Below, in pieces: positions 8,573 through 17,006 of a stretch of DNA of 39,242 nt (positions within the stretch are counted from its first letter, which is position 1; the number at the start of each line of letters is the position of its first letter). The notes beneath the pieces are model-generated. The model did not search any database. It saw nothing but the letters and a program-made list of their open reading frames with translations, and was not told where the DNA came from. A program made the position numbers and the translations under genes. This DNA comes from Saprospiraceae bacterium UBA6168. GTDB taxonomy: Bacteria; Bacteroidota; Bacteroidia; Chitinophagales; Saprospiraceae. The stretch lies in NCBI GenBank assembly GCA_002435785.1, contig DIUC01000016.1, forward strand, positions 1-39,242. Direction: 5' to 3'.

Positions 8573-9004
8573 TCAGTTAACTTTTCGCACCGCCATCCGG
8601 GCGCCGTAATCGGTCAAGTTGATTTTCTTGCCGCTTTCCGGGAAGGGCGTCACGTCATAGAGTTGGATCTTGAACTTTTCGAGTGTCACTGTAGAGTTGC
8701 TCGTTTCGGAAGGGGTACGGGTGAACTCAATTACCTGGCTTTTGCCAGCATGTACTGCTTCCATCGTCAATCTCACCTGACCCTCTTGTATGCAGTTCGT
8801 AAACCTCGGACAGCGGGACTCTTCGGGCACCCCGGTGAAGGTCAGCTTCAGGTCGTTGTCCAAAACGACCACCGACTGGTTCATTTTCAACTCAAAAAAT
8901 TCGTCCAACTTCACGCTGGAATAACTTGCCTTGGGTTTTTCCTTGCAAGCCACAGCTAATGCAAGGACGCAAACCAACAAAATGGAATTTTTAAAAAGCT
9001 TCAT
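8573..9004 (-). CDS. Small lipoprotein with SRCP motif
   Basis: A 143-aa predicted lipoprotein: signal MKLFKNSILLVCVLALAVAC with Cys20 as the likely lipidated residue. The mature domain contains SRCPRFTNCIQEGQVRL, which matches a motif of small Bacteroidota lipoproteins (SRCP followed by a second cysteine and a W/Q-x-G); the two cysteines may form a disulfide. Function is unknown. It lies 47 bases after the polyphosphate glucokinase gene, just before a terminator, so it is the last gene of the run. Confidence 0.65.
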   Translation of the reverse strand: MKLFKNSILLVCVLALAVACKEKPKASYSSVKLDEFFELKMNQSVVVLDNDLKLTFTGVPEESRCPRFTNCIQEGQVRLTMEAVHAGKSQVIEFTRTPSETSNSTVTLEKFKIQLYDVTPFPESGKKINLTDYGARMAVRKVN

Positions 9005-9051
9005 CTCTTTTTGTTTAAAACGTTTAAATAATCTGTGCCGAGTGCTGTCCC

Positions 9052-9831
9052 CTATTCGGCAGCAATCGCTTCAACTTCTCCAAACTTGGCCTCATACGCA
9101 TAAAGCGCAGCGCCGATGATACCAGCATGGTTGAACATGGCGGCTGGCGTGACATTCATTTTTGGGTCAATATGCTGGCCATATTGCTCGTACTCCATAC
9201 TCATGCCCCCGCCAAGAATAACCAAGTCAGGTGAAAAAAGGCGGTCAATATGCAATAAGTACTCGTTCAGGCGCTTGCCGAACCCAGCCCATGACATTTC
9301 GTACTTCTTCCGGGCCGTATTGGAAACGTAATGCTCGGCAATTATGCCGTGGAAGTACAAATGCCCAAACTCCGAGTTGCGCACCAAGTGGCCGTCCGTG
9401 AACAGCGCCGAACCCAGCCCACTGCCAATGGTGATGAGGATGACAGTCCCCTTCCGGCCCCGGCCATTGCCGTACCGCATCTCGGCCAACCCGGCGGCGT
9501 CGGCATCGTTCATGGCCACCACTTCCTTTTGCAAGGCTCCGTTAAGCAGCGTTTCGATGTTGGTGCCAATCCATGCCGGGTCCACGTTGGCGGCACTGTA
9601 GGCCACCCCATTCCTTACGATGGAGGGAAAGCCACAGCCAATGAGGTCGCCCGTGTAGCCAGTTTTTCCCACCACCTCCGCAATGACAGCGGCCACCGCA
9701 TCGGGCGTGGCTGGCTTTGGGGTGGATAATTTTACCCGATCGGAGACCAGTTTGCCCGTTCCTATGTCAACGATGGCGGCCTTTATGCCAGATGCGCCCA
9801 CGTCTATGCCAAGTATGTGCTTTGATTCCAT
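9052..9831 (-). CDS. ppgK: Polyphosphate glucokinase (ROK family)
   Basis: A 259-aa cytoplasmic sugar kinase of the ROK fold. It shows GIDVGASGIKAAIVD (phosphate-binding loop, residues 8-22), NDADAAGLAE (108-117, catalytic Asp109), GSGLGSALF (136-144, second phosphate loop), NSEFGHL (152-158) and GGG at 207-209. The NDADAAG and NSEFGH forms together with the length, near that of actinobacterial polyphosphate glucokinases, favour phosphorylation of glucose with polyphosphate, perhaps also ATP, over a plain ROK glucokinase. The zinc-binding Cys cluster of ROK repressors is absent. A TAAATTTG box (9846-9839) almost abuts the ATG and might give a very short leader, but the gene also follows the cyclophilin gene by 72 bases. 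Confidence 0.82.
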   Translation of the reverse strand: MESKHILGIDVGASGIKAAIVDIGTGKLVSDRVKLSTPKPATPDAVAAVIAEVVGKTGYTGDLIGCGFPSIVRNGVAYSAANVDPAWIGTNIETLLNGALQKEVVAMNDADAAGLAEMRYGNGRGRKGTVILITIGSGLGSALFTDGHLVRNSEFGHLYFHGIIAEHYVSNTARKKYEMSWAGFGKRLNEYLLHIDRLFSPDLVILGGGMSMEYEQYGQHIDPKMNVTPAAMFNHAGIIGAALYAYEAKFGEVEAIAAE

Positions 9832-9903
9832 GTTTTACCAAATTTAGTTCAAACAGCGGGCAGCGATTTTGGAGCAGGCTATCCACCAACTCCAAACCCG
9901 GTG

Positions 9904-10797
9904 CTATTTTATCACGGTTACTTTCATCTTAACGTCGGTTTTCGGGCGGTCACGGGGGTCGGTTTCGGCGGCTGCGATTTTGTCTATCACGTCCAATCCC
10001 TTTATCACCCGTCCGAACACCGTGTAATCCCTATCGAGGAATGGCGTGCCACCCACGCTGGTGTAGGCGTCCCGCTGCTCCTTGGAATAGCGGATTCCCT
10101 TTCTCGCTTCTATCAGTTCCAATTCATCCCCTGTCAACGGCTTTCCCTGAACGATGTAAAACTGCGAACCGCTGGAACGCTTTTGCGGATTCGTCTGGTC
10201 GCCTTGGCGCGCTGCACAGAGCGCCCCTTTCACGTGCACCAACGAGTCAACAAACTCCGCAGGAACGGTGTAGCCGGGGCCGCCCATGCCGAGGGCTTGG
10301 TCTGGTTTTGCCGCCTTGGAGTCGGGGTCGCCGCCTTGCAGCATGAACCCCTCTATGACCCTGTGAAACAGCATCCCGTCGAAGTAGCCCTCTTCGGCCA
10401 ATTTCAGAAAGTTGTCGCGGTGCTGTGGCGTGGCGTTGGAGAGCTGCACGGTCATGGTGCCGAACTCTGTCTCGATTTCGACCAGACAAGCACTGGGCGC
10501 CGTGACCTGTATCCGCTTTTCGGCAACGTCCGATTTGTTGCCTTTTGAGACCTTTAGCCGTACCGGAAAATTGCCACTGGCACTGTACACATGGTTTGGC
10601 GCCGCCAAAAGCGAGGTGCCGCCATCGCCAAAATCCCATTCAAAGACATCTGCGTTTCGGGACGTGTTTTCAAATTTCACGGAAGCCGGGGCCACATGGC
10701 TGCCATCGGCAAAGGTGAAATCGGCGATTGGCTTGGCGCAAGAAGATGCACCTACCAAAATGCTTAGGGACAATAAAAAAAGAAAGAAACGAACCAT
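9904..10797 (-). CDS. Lipoprotein peptidyl-prolyl isomerase with PKD domain
   Basis: A 297-aa protein combining a lipoprotein signal (Cys20 in VGASSCAKP), a PKD domain at about 23-100 (FEWDFGDGG, then NHVYSASGNF) and a cyclophilin domain from about 104 to the end. The isomerase shows FHRVIEGFMLQGGDPDS, with the catalytic Arg in FHR, GSQFYIV and YTVFGRVIKGLDVIDKI. The human CypA tryptophan is not conserved, as in many bacterial cyclophilins. It should help fold proteins on the periplasmic side of a membrane. The PKD-cyclophilin pairing is unusual. The neighbour at 10855 is a second cyclophilin without PKD, 57 bases upstream on the same strand. Confidence 0.88.
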   Translation of the reverse strand: MVRFFLFLLSLSILVGASSCAKPIADFTFADGSHVAPASVKFENTSRNADVFEWDFGDGGTSLLAAPNHVYSASGNFPVRLKVSKGNKSDVAEKRIQVTAPSACLVEIETEFGTMTVQLSNATPQHRDNFLKLAEEGYFDGMLFHRVIEGFMLQGGDPDSKAAKPDQALGMGGPGYTVPAEFVDSLVHVKGALCAARQGDQTNPQKRSSGSQFYIVQGKPLTGDELELIEARKGIRYSKEQRDAYTSVGGTPFLDRDYTVFGRVIKGLDVIDKIAAAETDPRDRPKTDVKMKVTVIK

Positions 10798-10854
10798 TTA
10801 ACTATTGATTGATGAATGGTGGAATGAAAAACTTTGAAGATCAAAGACTCATTC

Positions 10855-11556
10855 TCACTCGCTGAGCACTTTTACCTTCATGGAAATGTCCTGCAAAGGC
10901 CGGTCACGGGGGTCACGCTGAGCATTGGCGATTTTGTCCACCACGTCGAGGCCCTCTACTACCTGCCCAAAAACGGTGTAATCGCCATCAAGGAAGGCGA
11001 CGCCACCTACTTTCAGGTAGTAGTCACGCTCTTCGGGGGTGTACTGGAGGCCCTTGGCTTGGATGATTTGGTCGAGCTGCTGCTGTGGCACGGGCCCATT
11101 TTGCACGATGTAGAACTGGGAGCCACTGGAGCGTTTCTCCGGGTTCACCTCGTCGCCTTGGCGGGCGGCAGAAAGTGCGCCACGGAAGTGCTTCGCCCCG
11201 ATTTCGGCAGGAATGGTGTAGCCGGGGCCGCCCATGCCGAGGGGTTGGCCGGGCATGGCCCGCTTGGAGTCTGGGTCGCCACCCTGAATCATGAAGCCGG
11301 GAATGACCCTGTGGAACAAGGTGCTATCGAGGAAGCCCTCTTTGGCCAATTTCAGGAAGTTCTTTTTGTGCTCCGGGGTGGAGTCGTAGAGCTTGACCTT
11401 GATGTTGCCAAGCGTGGTTTCGATGAGTACCATTGCCTCGCCAGTGGCCGAAGCCACGGGTGCCGAGCCGTCCGCTGTGTTGGATTGGCCACCGCCGCTG
11501 CAGCCCACCAAAAGGATTAGTTGCGCAAGCGAAAAGAAAAGTAGGAATTTTTTCAT
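10855..11556 (-). CDS. Lipoprotein peptidyl-prolyl cis-trans isomerase (cyclophilin)
   Basis: A 233-aa lipoprotein: signal with lipobox LVGC (Cys19), a short Ser/Ala linker, then a cyclophilin domain from about residue 40. Key stretches are FHRVIPGFMIQGGDPDSK, GSQFYIVQNG and DYTVFGQVVEGLDVVDKI. It is closely related in sequence to the isomerase domain of the next gene (same insert around GDEVNPEKRSSGSQFYIV), so the two are a tandem duplication in which one copy carries a PKD domain. It follows the 129-aa hypothetical gene by 38 bases. Confidence 0.88.
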   Translation of the reverse strand: MKKFLLFFSLAQLILLVGCSGGGQSNTADGSAPVASATGEAMVLIETTLGNIKVKLYDSTPEHKKNFLKLAKEGFLDSTLFHRVIPGFMIQGGDPDSKRAMPGQPLGMGGPGYTIPAEIGAKHFRGALSAARQGDEVNPEKRSSGSQFYIVQNGPVPQQQLDQIIQAKGLQYTPEERDYYLKVGGVAFLDGDYTVFGQVVEGLDVVDKIANAQRDPRDRPLQDISMKVKVLSE

Positions 11557-11594
11557 GTTCGATTCTTTTTTGTAAATGGTTGAATATCAGCTTG

Positions 11595-11984
11595 TTAATT
11601 TAGTGATTCGATTCCCTTGCCAGTTGGCTCGCCATGAGCGGCCTGCCATTCCCGGAAGTATTGAATGACCTTTTCTTTGATATAGACTTCCTGGGTTTGC
11701 ACCCCTTTTTGGGTAAATGGCTTGACGGCATCGTAGTGCGGCCAGCCGTCGGCGTCCCGTCCCTTGAACTCATAGTACCCATCGTAGCTCATCAAATTGC
11801 AGACAGCGATGTGCATGAGGTCTTGTTTTTCTTCTTTGGTGAAATTGGTCTTCCAGCGCCCCAGCTCTTGTATGCCAATCATAAAAAGGATGGCATTCAT
11901 GTCAGGCAACACGTCCCGCTTGAGGGCATCCTTGACCAAGTGCCGCACTTTTAACCATTCAAATTCAAGTTCCCAGTCTTCCAT
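11595..11984 (-). CDS. Conserved-looking cytoplasmic hypothetical protein
   Basis: A 129-aa protein without signal peptide or membrane segment, rich in charged and aromatic residues (MEDWELEFEWLKVRHLVKDA; MSYDGYYEFKGRDADGWPHY). I do not recognise a named family. The start ATG at 11984 is the first in frame. It is the first gene of a tightly spaced minus-strand run with two cyclophilins, and it lies 141 bases downstream of the permease gene, separated from it by a TTTACGAT inverted repeat. Confidence 0.6.
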   Translation of the reverse strand: MEDWELEFEWLKVRHLVKDALKRDVLPDMNAILFMIGIQELGRWKTNFTKEEKQDLMHIAVCNLMSYDGYYEFKGRDADGWPHYDAVKPFTQKGVQTQEVYIKEKVIQYFREWQAAHGEPTGKGIESLN

Positions 11985-12035
11985 TTTAAAAGGAAAAAGT
12001 AAAGGTTATTGTAAAAATTGGGCAAAGATAAGGTA

Positions 12036-12121
12036 TTTACGATTTTACGATTTGCGATTGGGTGACTGCTGGATTCCCAAAGAGTGAAGGACTTCGCAGG
12101 CCCCACTCGTAAATCGTAAAT
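12036..12121. repeat. Short-word inverted repeat (TTTACGAT)
   Basis: The left arm holds TTTACGAT twice plus TTGCGAT (12036-12058); the right arm carries the complement, TCGTAAATCGTAAAT (12107-12121), ending four bases before the permease stop codon. It can fold as a stem after the permease gene and may act as an attenuator or terminator, although no T run follows. Confidence 0.55.
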
Positions 12122-12125
12122 CCAT

Positions 12126-13343
12126 TCACTCCTCCCGAACCAATGTCGGTATTTGGCTGGCCCGGTGGGCGGCTGGCACCGAAGCGACCACGCCAATGGC
12201 CACCACGACCACCGCCACGGCCGCCACGTCAATCAACCTCATGCTGATGGGGTATGCGTCCACCACAAAGCCCTCCGGGATGGGCACTATGCCGAATATT
12301 TTTTGCAAAACATAGAGCACGATGGCAACGACGAAACCAGAAAACAACCCCATCAGGCAAAGCAAAAAACCCTGACCAAGGAAGATATTACGCACGGAAC
12401 TGTTGGTTGCGCCCATGCTTTTCAGGATGCTGATGTCCGATTTTTTTTCCAGCACTATCATCCACAGCGAACCAATCATGTTGAAAGCCACAAGCACCAG
12501 CGTCAGGCTCAACAGGGCAAAGCTCATCCACTTCTCGATGTTCATCAGCTTGAGGAATGCCTCGTCCTGCTGGTATCGGTCCTTGGCTTGGAACCCCTCG
12601 CCCAATATCGTCCGGATGTCGCCAATGGCCTTTTTCTGGTCGGTGCCAGGCTTCAGTTTTATCTCCAAAGCGCTCACCTCGCCATAAGCACCGATGAGGT
12701 CACGGGCAAACTCAAGTGAGACCAGCACATACTGATTGTCGAAGTCCTGCTGTATCTTAAAACTGCCCGTGGGGTAAGTTATCCGCTTTTTGAACGGCTG
12801 CTCCAGCCCGCTGGTTTTTTCCCGTTTGGCCATGTAAATACTGAGCAGGCCGAAGGGGTCGTCCAAGTCCACCTGGAGTTTGTTGCGCACCCCACCGCCG
12901 AGCACGGCGAGGTTTCGCTCGCCGCTCGTAAGGCGATACTGCCCCTGAAAAATGGCGGAATCAATGCCGCTGACCTTGTGGTAGTTGTCGTCCACGCCCT
13001 TCACGATGCCGAAGTCCTGGCTTTGTCCATACTCAAAAAAAGCCACCTCCTCCAAGGTCTCGGACACGAGCAGCACACTGGGGAGCGCCTTTATTTGCGC
13101 CAACTTAAGGGAGTCCGGCTCGAAGGTTTTTCCGATGGTGGCCGTCACCTTCACATCTGGGTTGAACTTGCTGAACAGCCCGATGATAAGGTCTTCAAAG
13201 CCATTGAACACACTCAGCACCAACACCAATGCCGCCGTGCCGATGGCAATGCCAACCACCGAGATGCCCGTGATGATGTTGATGGCATTCGTAGACTTCT
13301 TGGCGAACAGGTAGCGCCGGGCTATTTTAAGTGAAAGATTCAA
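12126..13343 (-). CDS. FtsX/LolE-like ABC transporter permease
   Basis: A 405-aa inner-membrane protein with the MacB/FtsX permease layout: a first membrane segment at about 20-48 (AINIITGISVVGIAIGTAAL), a periplasmic domain of some 220 residues, then three membrane segments near 275-300, 320-350 and 370-395. The N-terminus (NLSLKIARRYLFAKKSTNAI) matches lipoprotein-releasing permeases of Bacteroidota, so it probably works with a LolD-type ATPase to move lipoproteins toward the outer membrane. The ATPase gene is not adjacent. The start is a TTG at 13343: no in-frame ATG lies between it and the upstream stop, and the family N-terminus begins here. Confidence 0.82.
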   Translation of the reverse strand: MNLSLKIARRYLFAKKSTNAINIITGISVVGIAIGTAALVLVLSVFNGFEDLIIGLFSKFNPDVKVTATIGKTFEPDSLKLAQIKALPSVLLVSETLEEVAFFEYGQSQDFGIVKGVDDNYHKVSGIDSAIFQGQYRLTSGERNLAVLGGGVRNKLQVDLDDPFGLLSIYMAKREKTSGLEQPFKKRITYPTGSFKIQQDFDNQYVLVSLEFARDLIGAYGEVSALEIKLKPGTDQKKAIGDIRTILGEGFQAKDRYQQDEAFLKLMNIEKWMSFALLSLTLVLVAFNMIGSLWMIVLEKKSDISILKSMGATNSSVRNIFLGQGFLLCLMGLFSGFVVAIVLYVLQKIFGIVPIPEGFVVDAYPISMRLIDVAAVAVVVVAIGVVASVPAAHRASQIPTLVREE

Positions 13344-13603
13344 GTTATGGCTGACGGTTAACGTTGTATGGCTGGTTTATTTTTGCTTGAAATTGGTGCA
13401 TTGGGCGTCGAAAAAGCCGCATGCACGGTAATATTTTGGGCAAAACTATCAAATTTTGGCGGCTGGCTGGTTCCCTATTTTTTGGCCAAACGTTGTGAAA
13501 TTTGTTTCCCATTTTTTTCTAATATAAATTGCAGCCCCAACGTGGTTGAGTTTTTGCTATACACTTAATACCCTCCAACACAGTACCGACAAATCATTTT
13601 ACC

Positions 13604-14644
13604 ATGAGAAATGCAATTTGGTGGCGATTGGCGGTTATATGCCTTTTCTCCACCTTTTTCTTGCAATTGACCGCACAGGAGGCTGGAGCCGTGTTCAATG
13701 GGCCGGACGAGCGGCTATTCGTCGAGTCGAAATGGCGGTACACGTACACCCTGCACGCCGAATCCAATACCATCATCCACAAGGCCGACAAAGCCTACGA
13801 GTTTTTCCTCTACTTCCGCTACGACTACACCTACCAGGAGTTCCTGAATGGCAAGCTTACCCGTGGCAATTGGAGCCTGAACGGGCGGTCGCTATTTTAC
13901 AGTTTTCAACACGTCAACAAGTTCGAGATTGTGCAACTGAACAAATCGGTGCTGGTGCTGGAGTTCACGCCAAAGAACAGTAAGGGCAAGTACCAATACC
14001 ACTTCATGCGGGTGGACAGCAAGGATGCCCCCTTCGTGAAGCCCGCCAACGAACTGCCAGAAGTCCTCGTGGAGGCCGATGGCGATGGCAACCAAAACAA
14101 CACCCGTTTTGGCAAAAAGAAGAAGAAAAGAGATTGGCTGGCCATGCTGAAAGGCAAGAACCGCAAACCGGAAACACCCACCGGACCGCCCCCTGTTTAC
14201 ATCAGTGTGGAGCTTATCGGCGGTGGTTATTACGGCGGCATTGACCCGGTGCTAAAGGATTTTATCCAAATAAAAACCGACGGTCGCCTCATCAAAGAGT
14301 ACCAGAGCGTGAACAATGGCCTGCTTGTCACGAAGAAAAACATCCCTCGGCAAGAGCTGGAGATGTTCGCAGACTATGTGTTGAAACAGGGTTTTTTCAA
14401 CTTTGAACGGGCCTACGACTGCCCCAACCAGCAATGCCAAAAACGCAAGGGCGAAAAGCCAACGCCCATCCCGCTCCGCCTTGCCATCACCTATGGGGAG
14501 CACAAAAAAATGGTCACCATCGCCATCTGGGGACAAGACAACCTCGGCATTAAGTACGTGGACTACCCGCCCCAATTGGACAATATCATTGATGCCATCC
14601 AGCGCATGGCCAATCGGCTGGAGGATACGGTGGTGAGAAAATAG
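13604..14644 (+). CDS. Secreted hypothetical protein
   Basis: A 346-aa protein with a signal peptide (MRNAIWWRLAVICLFSTFFL, cut near LTAQ). Residues about 25-140 look like a beta-rich lipocalin-type domain (KWRYTYTLHAES, TRGNWSLNGRSLFYSF). A lysine-rich linker follows (GKKKKKRDW, ~165-190), then a second alpha/beta domain (about 195-340) with a CPNQQC pair. I do not recognise either domain. It stands alone: divergent from the permease across 260 bases and convergent with the TPM gene. Confidence 0.65.
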   Translation: MRNAIWWRLAVICLFSTFFLQLTAQEAGAVFNGPDERLFVESKWRYTYTLHAESNTIIHKADKAYEFFLYFRYDYTYQEFLNGKLTRGNWSLNGRSLFYSFQHVNKFEIVQLNKSVLVLEFTPKNSKGKYQYHFMRVDSKDAPFVKPANELPEVLVEADGDGNQNNTRFGKKKKKRDWLAMLKGKNRKPETPTGPPPVYISVELIGGGYYGGIDPVLKDFIQIKTDGRLIKEYQSVNNGLLVTKKNIPRQELEMFADYVLKQGFFNFERAYDCPNQQCQKRKGEKPTPIPLRLAITYGEHKKMVTIAIWGQDNLGIKYVDYPPQLDNIIDAIQRMANRLEDTVVRK

Positions 14645-14840
14645 TTGGCAGTTTTATCAAGTTGGCAGCTTGTCCGCCTTTGGCGGGTTCGGCAGTTCAG
14701 CAGTTGGCAGTCAGGCTAAATGAAAATGGATAGCATTCCTTTGAAATGCTACCCATTTTCGTTTCTACGAGTGTGCTGCCAGACAACTGTCAAACTGGCT
14801 GCCAACTGCCCACTGCCGAACTGCCAACTGCCAACTTTAA
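14643..14840. repeat. Nested inverted repeat of TTGGCAG words
   Basis: The left part (14643-14713) repeats AGTTGGCAG-type words; the right part (about 14774-14838) repeats the complement CTGCCAACT. Between them lies a tighter hairpin, listed separately. The whole gap between the convergent genes ending at 14644 and 14843 is thus one long palindromic structure. Confidence 0.7.
14722..14760. terminator. Central hairpin between convergent genes
   Basis: GAAAATGGATAGCAT (14722-14736) pairs with ATGCTACCCATTTTC (14746-14760), 14 of 15 bases, loop of 9. T-rich sequence follows on the plus strand (TTTTCGTTT), so it is a plausible bidirectional terminator. Confidence 0.6.
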
Positions 14841-14842
14841 CA

Positions 14843-15619
14843 TCACCAGCTCCCTCCGGCTCCGCCACCCCCAAAGCCACCACCACCGAAGCCGCCGAAG
14901 CCACCACCTCCGCCGCCACCCCAGCCACTACTACCACCGCCACCACCGCCGAAGCCTGGCCCAAACATGATCCAGCCGCCGCCGCCGGAATCATAGCGGC
15001 CCCTCTTATTGTAGCCGCCGCCGCCGCCGCCCTTGCCGATGATTATCATGATAAGGATGAAAACCAAAAGAAATATCACGACGACCGGAAGCGGCAGGTT
15101 GCCGTCTTGCCCTGCGTCTTCGTTCACGTACTCGCCGTTGCCAAGTTGGATGATGGCGTCGGTGGCCATGTTCAGGCCTACGTAATAGTTCTGCTGTCGG
15201 AAATTTGGCGTGATGATGCGCTCGATGATGCGCTTGGCCAAAGCATCTGGCAGGAAGCCCTCCGTGCCGTAACCCGTCTGAATCCAGAGCTTGCGGTCGG
15301 CAATGGCCACATAGATAAGTATGCCGTTGTTCTTGCCCTCCCGACCAATCCCCCACGCTGTTGCCAGCCGGAGCGAGTAGTCAAAAACATCGTCGCCGTC
15401 CAGCGTTTGCTCAATGACCACGGCAATTTGAGTAGAGGTAGAGTCGTCGTATGCCGTCAACTTTTGCTCAAGCATCTGCACCTCGCCGCTGCTCAATATG
15501 CCCGCAAAGTCACTAACCAACCGGGGCGGATTTGGTGCAGGCGGCACTTCTTTTGCAGCCACAATAAACGGCAGCAAAAGCAACAGGAACAGCGGAATAT
15601 TTTTAAAGAAAATTTTCAT
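14843..15619 (-). CDS. TPM domain membrane protein with glycine-rich tail
   Basis: A 258-aa protein: signal peptide (1-22), TPM domain (about 35-160, with LVSDFAGILSSGEVQMLEQK and NNGILIYVAIADRKLWIQTG), one membrane segment (about 174-195) and a very glycine-rich tail (196-258, ending GGAGGSW). The family (YgcG type) is often encoded beside lemA, as here. TPM domains have been assigned phosphatase activity in plants and a role in photosystem repair there; in bacteria the role is unclear, probably envelope related. It is the third gene after lemA and the 143-aa TPM gene. Confidence 0.88.
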   Translation of the reverse strand: MKIFFKNIPLFLLLLLPFIVAAKEVPPAPNPPRLVSDFAGILSSGEVQMLEQKLTAYDDSTSTQIAVVIEQTLDGDDVFDYSLRLATAWGIGREGKNNGILIYVAIADRKLWIQTGYGTEGFLPDALAKRIIERIITPNFRQQNYYVGLNMATDAIIQLGNGEYVNEDAGQDGNLPLPVVVIFLLVFILIMIIIGKGGGGGGYNKRGRYDSGGGGWIMFGPGFGGGGGGSSGWGGGGGGGFGGFGGGGFGGGGAGGSW

Positions 15620-15643
15620 TTAACAATTTTGGCGAGGTGATTC

Positions 15644-15683
15644 TCAAATCCTCAAACACTCAAACACTCAAACTCTCAAATCC
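15644..15683. repeat. Five tandem copies of an 8-bp word
   Basis: TCAAATCC, TCAAACAC, TCAAACAC, TCAAACTC and TCAAATCC follow without gap from 15644 to 15683. The last base is the first base of the reverse-strand stop of the 143-aa TPM gene. It fills most of the 63-base gap between the two TPM genes. Confidence 0.8.
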
Positions 15684-16114
15684 TACCTTCCATAAGAAAT
15701 CTCGTCCGACAGTTCGTTCTTGTCTCCTTCCGTCCAAGGAAATTGGGCTTGGAGTTTTTCCCCCGCCATTTTCACTCCTTGGCAAACACCCTCTGCGAAC
15801 ATGCCCTTCCTGAAGTTCTCCTGCATGACGTTTCTCACTTCCTCCCAAAAATGGGGCGGCACAACTGCATTGATGCCCCGGTCGCCAAAAATGGCGAAGT
15901 CGTGCCGTTCCGGTGCGATGAAAATCAGCACCCCGTTGCGGTCTTTCGTGCGTTCCATGCCCAACGAGAAAAACGTGCGGGTGGCCGCACCGAGGATGGT
16001 ACCCTCGTAGTCCCGCTCCAGGTGCACCCTGATTTCACCAGAAGTCTGACGCTCTGCTTCTTGAATGGTCTGCACGATGCGAGCCTCTTCGTCTTTTGAG
16101 AAAAAGTCTATCAT
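15683..16114 (-). CDS. TPM domain protein, soluble
   Basis: A 143-aa single-domain TPM protein without signal peptide or membrane segment. It carries the family stretches (EARIVQTIQEAERQTSGEIR; RNGVLIFIAPERHDFAIFGD; INAVVPPHFWEEV). It lies between lemA (78 bases upstream) and the longer TPM gene (63 bases downstream), all on the minus strand: the lemA-TPM-TPM order seen in many Bacteroidota, suggesting joint action at the membrane. Confidence 0.85.
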   Translation of the reverse strand: MIDFFSKDEEARIVQTIQEAERQTSGEIRVHLERDYEGTILGAATRTFFSLGMERTKDRNGVLIFIAPERHDFAIFGDRGINAVVPPHFWEEVRNVMQENFRKGMFAEGVCQGVKMAGEKLQAQFPWTEGDKNELSDEISYGR

Positions 16115-16192
16115 TTGAAATGGATGCGAGGTTGGAGATGAAGGAGGGGAAATGCAGTGTACATTCCCCTTCCCTCACTCAACATTCCTTGT

Positions 16193-16777
16193 TTAGAACT
16201 GAACCTTCGGTGCGTTCTGTGCGCCTTGGTCCGCCTCAAAAGGTGCTTTGCGGTCAAAGCCGAAGATGCCCGCCCAGAAGTTGGCCGGGAAGCGGCGCAC
16301 GGCATTGTTGTATTCTGCCACAGTAGCATTGAACTTGTCACGCTCCACCTTGATTCGGTTTTCCGTGCCTTCCAATTGCGCTTGGAGTTCTTTGAAAGAC
16401 TCCGTGGCCCGCAGTTCCGGGTAGTTTTCCGTTACCATCAACAACCTGCCAATGGCTTGGGAAAGACCCGTTTGTGCTTGTTGGAACTCGGCCATTTTCT
16501 CCGGGGTGAGGTTGGTCGGGTCCACTTGAATGCTGGTGGCCTTGGCCCTCGCCTCGGCTACTCCCGTCAGTGTGGACTGCTCGAAGTTGGCAGCGCCCTT
16601 CACCGTTTCCACGAGGTTCGGAACGAGGTCGGCACGACGCTGGTAGGCACTCTGCACGTTGCCCCAAGCCTGCTCCACCGCAGTGTCTTTGTTCACAAAG
16701 CCGTTGTAGGAGCAACCACCCGACAAGGCAATGATTAAACCAACGGTTACCAATCCAAGAATTACTACAGGTCTCAT
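16193..16777 (-). CDS. lemA: LemA family protein
   Basis: A 194-aa protein with one N-terminal hydrophobic segment (VVILGLVTVGLIIALSGG) followed by the LemA helical domain. Recognisable parts are YNGFVNKDTAVEQAWGNVQS, QRRADLVPNLVETVKGAANF and YPELRATESFKELQAQLEGT. The start is the ATG at 16777, which begins just before the membrane segment; the frame stays open 19 codons further but without family similarity. A cysteine after the segment (SGGCSY) could be lipidated, but the lipobox is poor. LemA proteins are membrane-anchored, extracytoplasmic coiled helices of unknown biochemical role. Confidence 0.88.
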   Translation of the reverse strand: MRPVVILGLVTVGLIIALSGGCSYNGFVNKDTAVEQAWGNVQSAYQRRADLVPNLVETVKGAANFEQSTLTGVAEARAKATSIQVDPTNLTPEKMAEFQQAQTGLSQAIGRLLMVTENYPELRATESFKELQAQLEGTENRIKVERDKFNATVAEYNNAVRRFPANFWAGIFGFDRKAPFEADQGAQNAPKVQF

Positions 16778-17006
16778 TTTGCTAAGTTTTTTGTTTTTGA
16801 AATAGCACAGCGGCGATGCGGACGAGTCCACCATGCACCCTTGCGCTGAAATTCAGATGCTAAAATGACGGAAAGTCACCCCCTGTTCAGCGAGGGGGGC
16901 CGTATTTCTGCAAACATCGTAAATTTAACGATAAACACAAGAGAGGGATTTGAAAATTGGGGGGAATTGGGGGATTGGGCAATGGCAGTATTCACTTTCG
17001 CACCGT

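Noticed and set aside
16884..16905. CCCCCT-N8-AGGGGG hairpin as terminator of the phosphorylase gene
   Set aside because: No T run follows on the minus strand and it is more than 100 bases from the stop, so the support is too thin.
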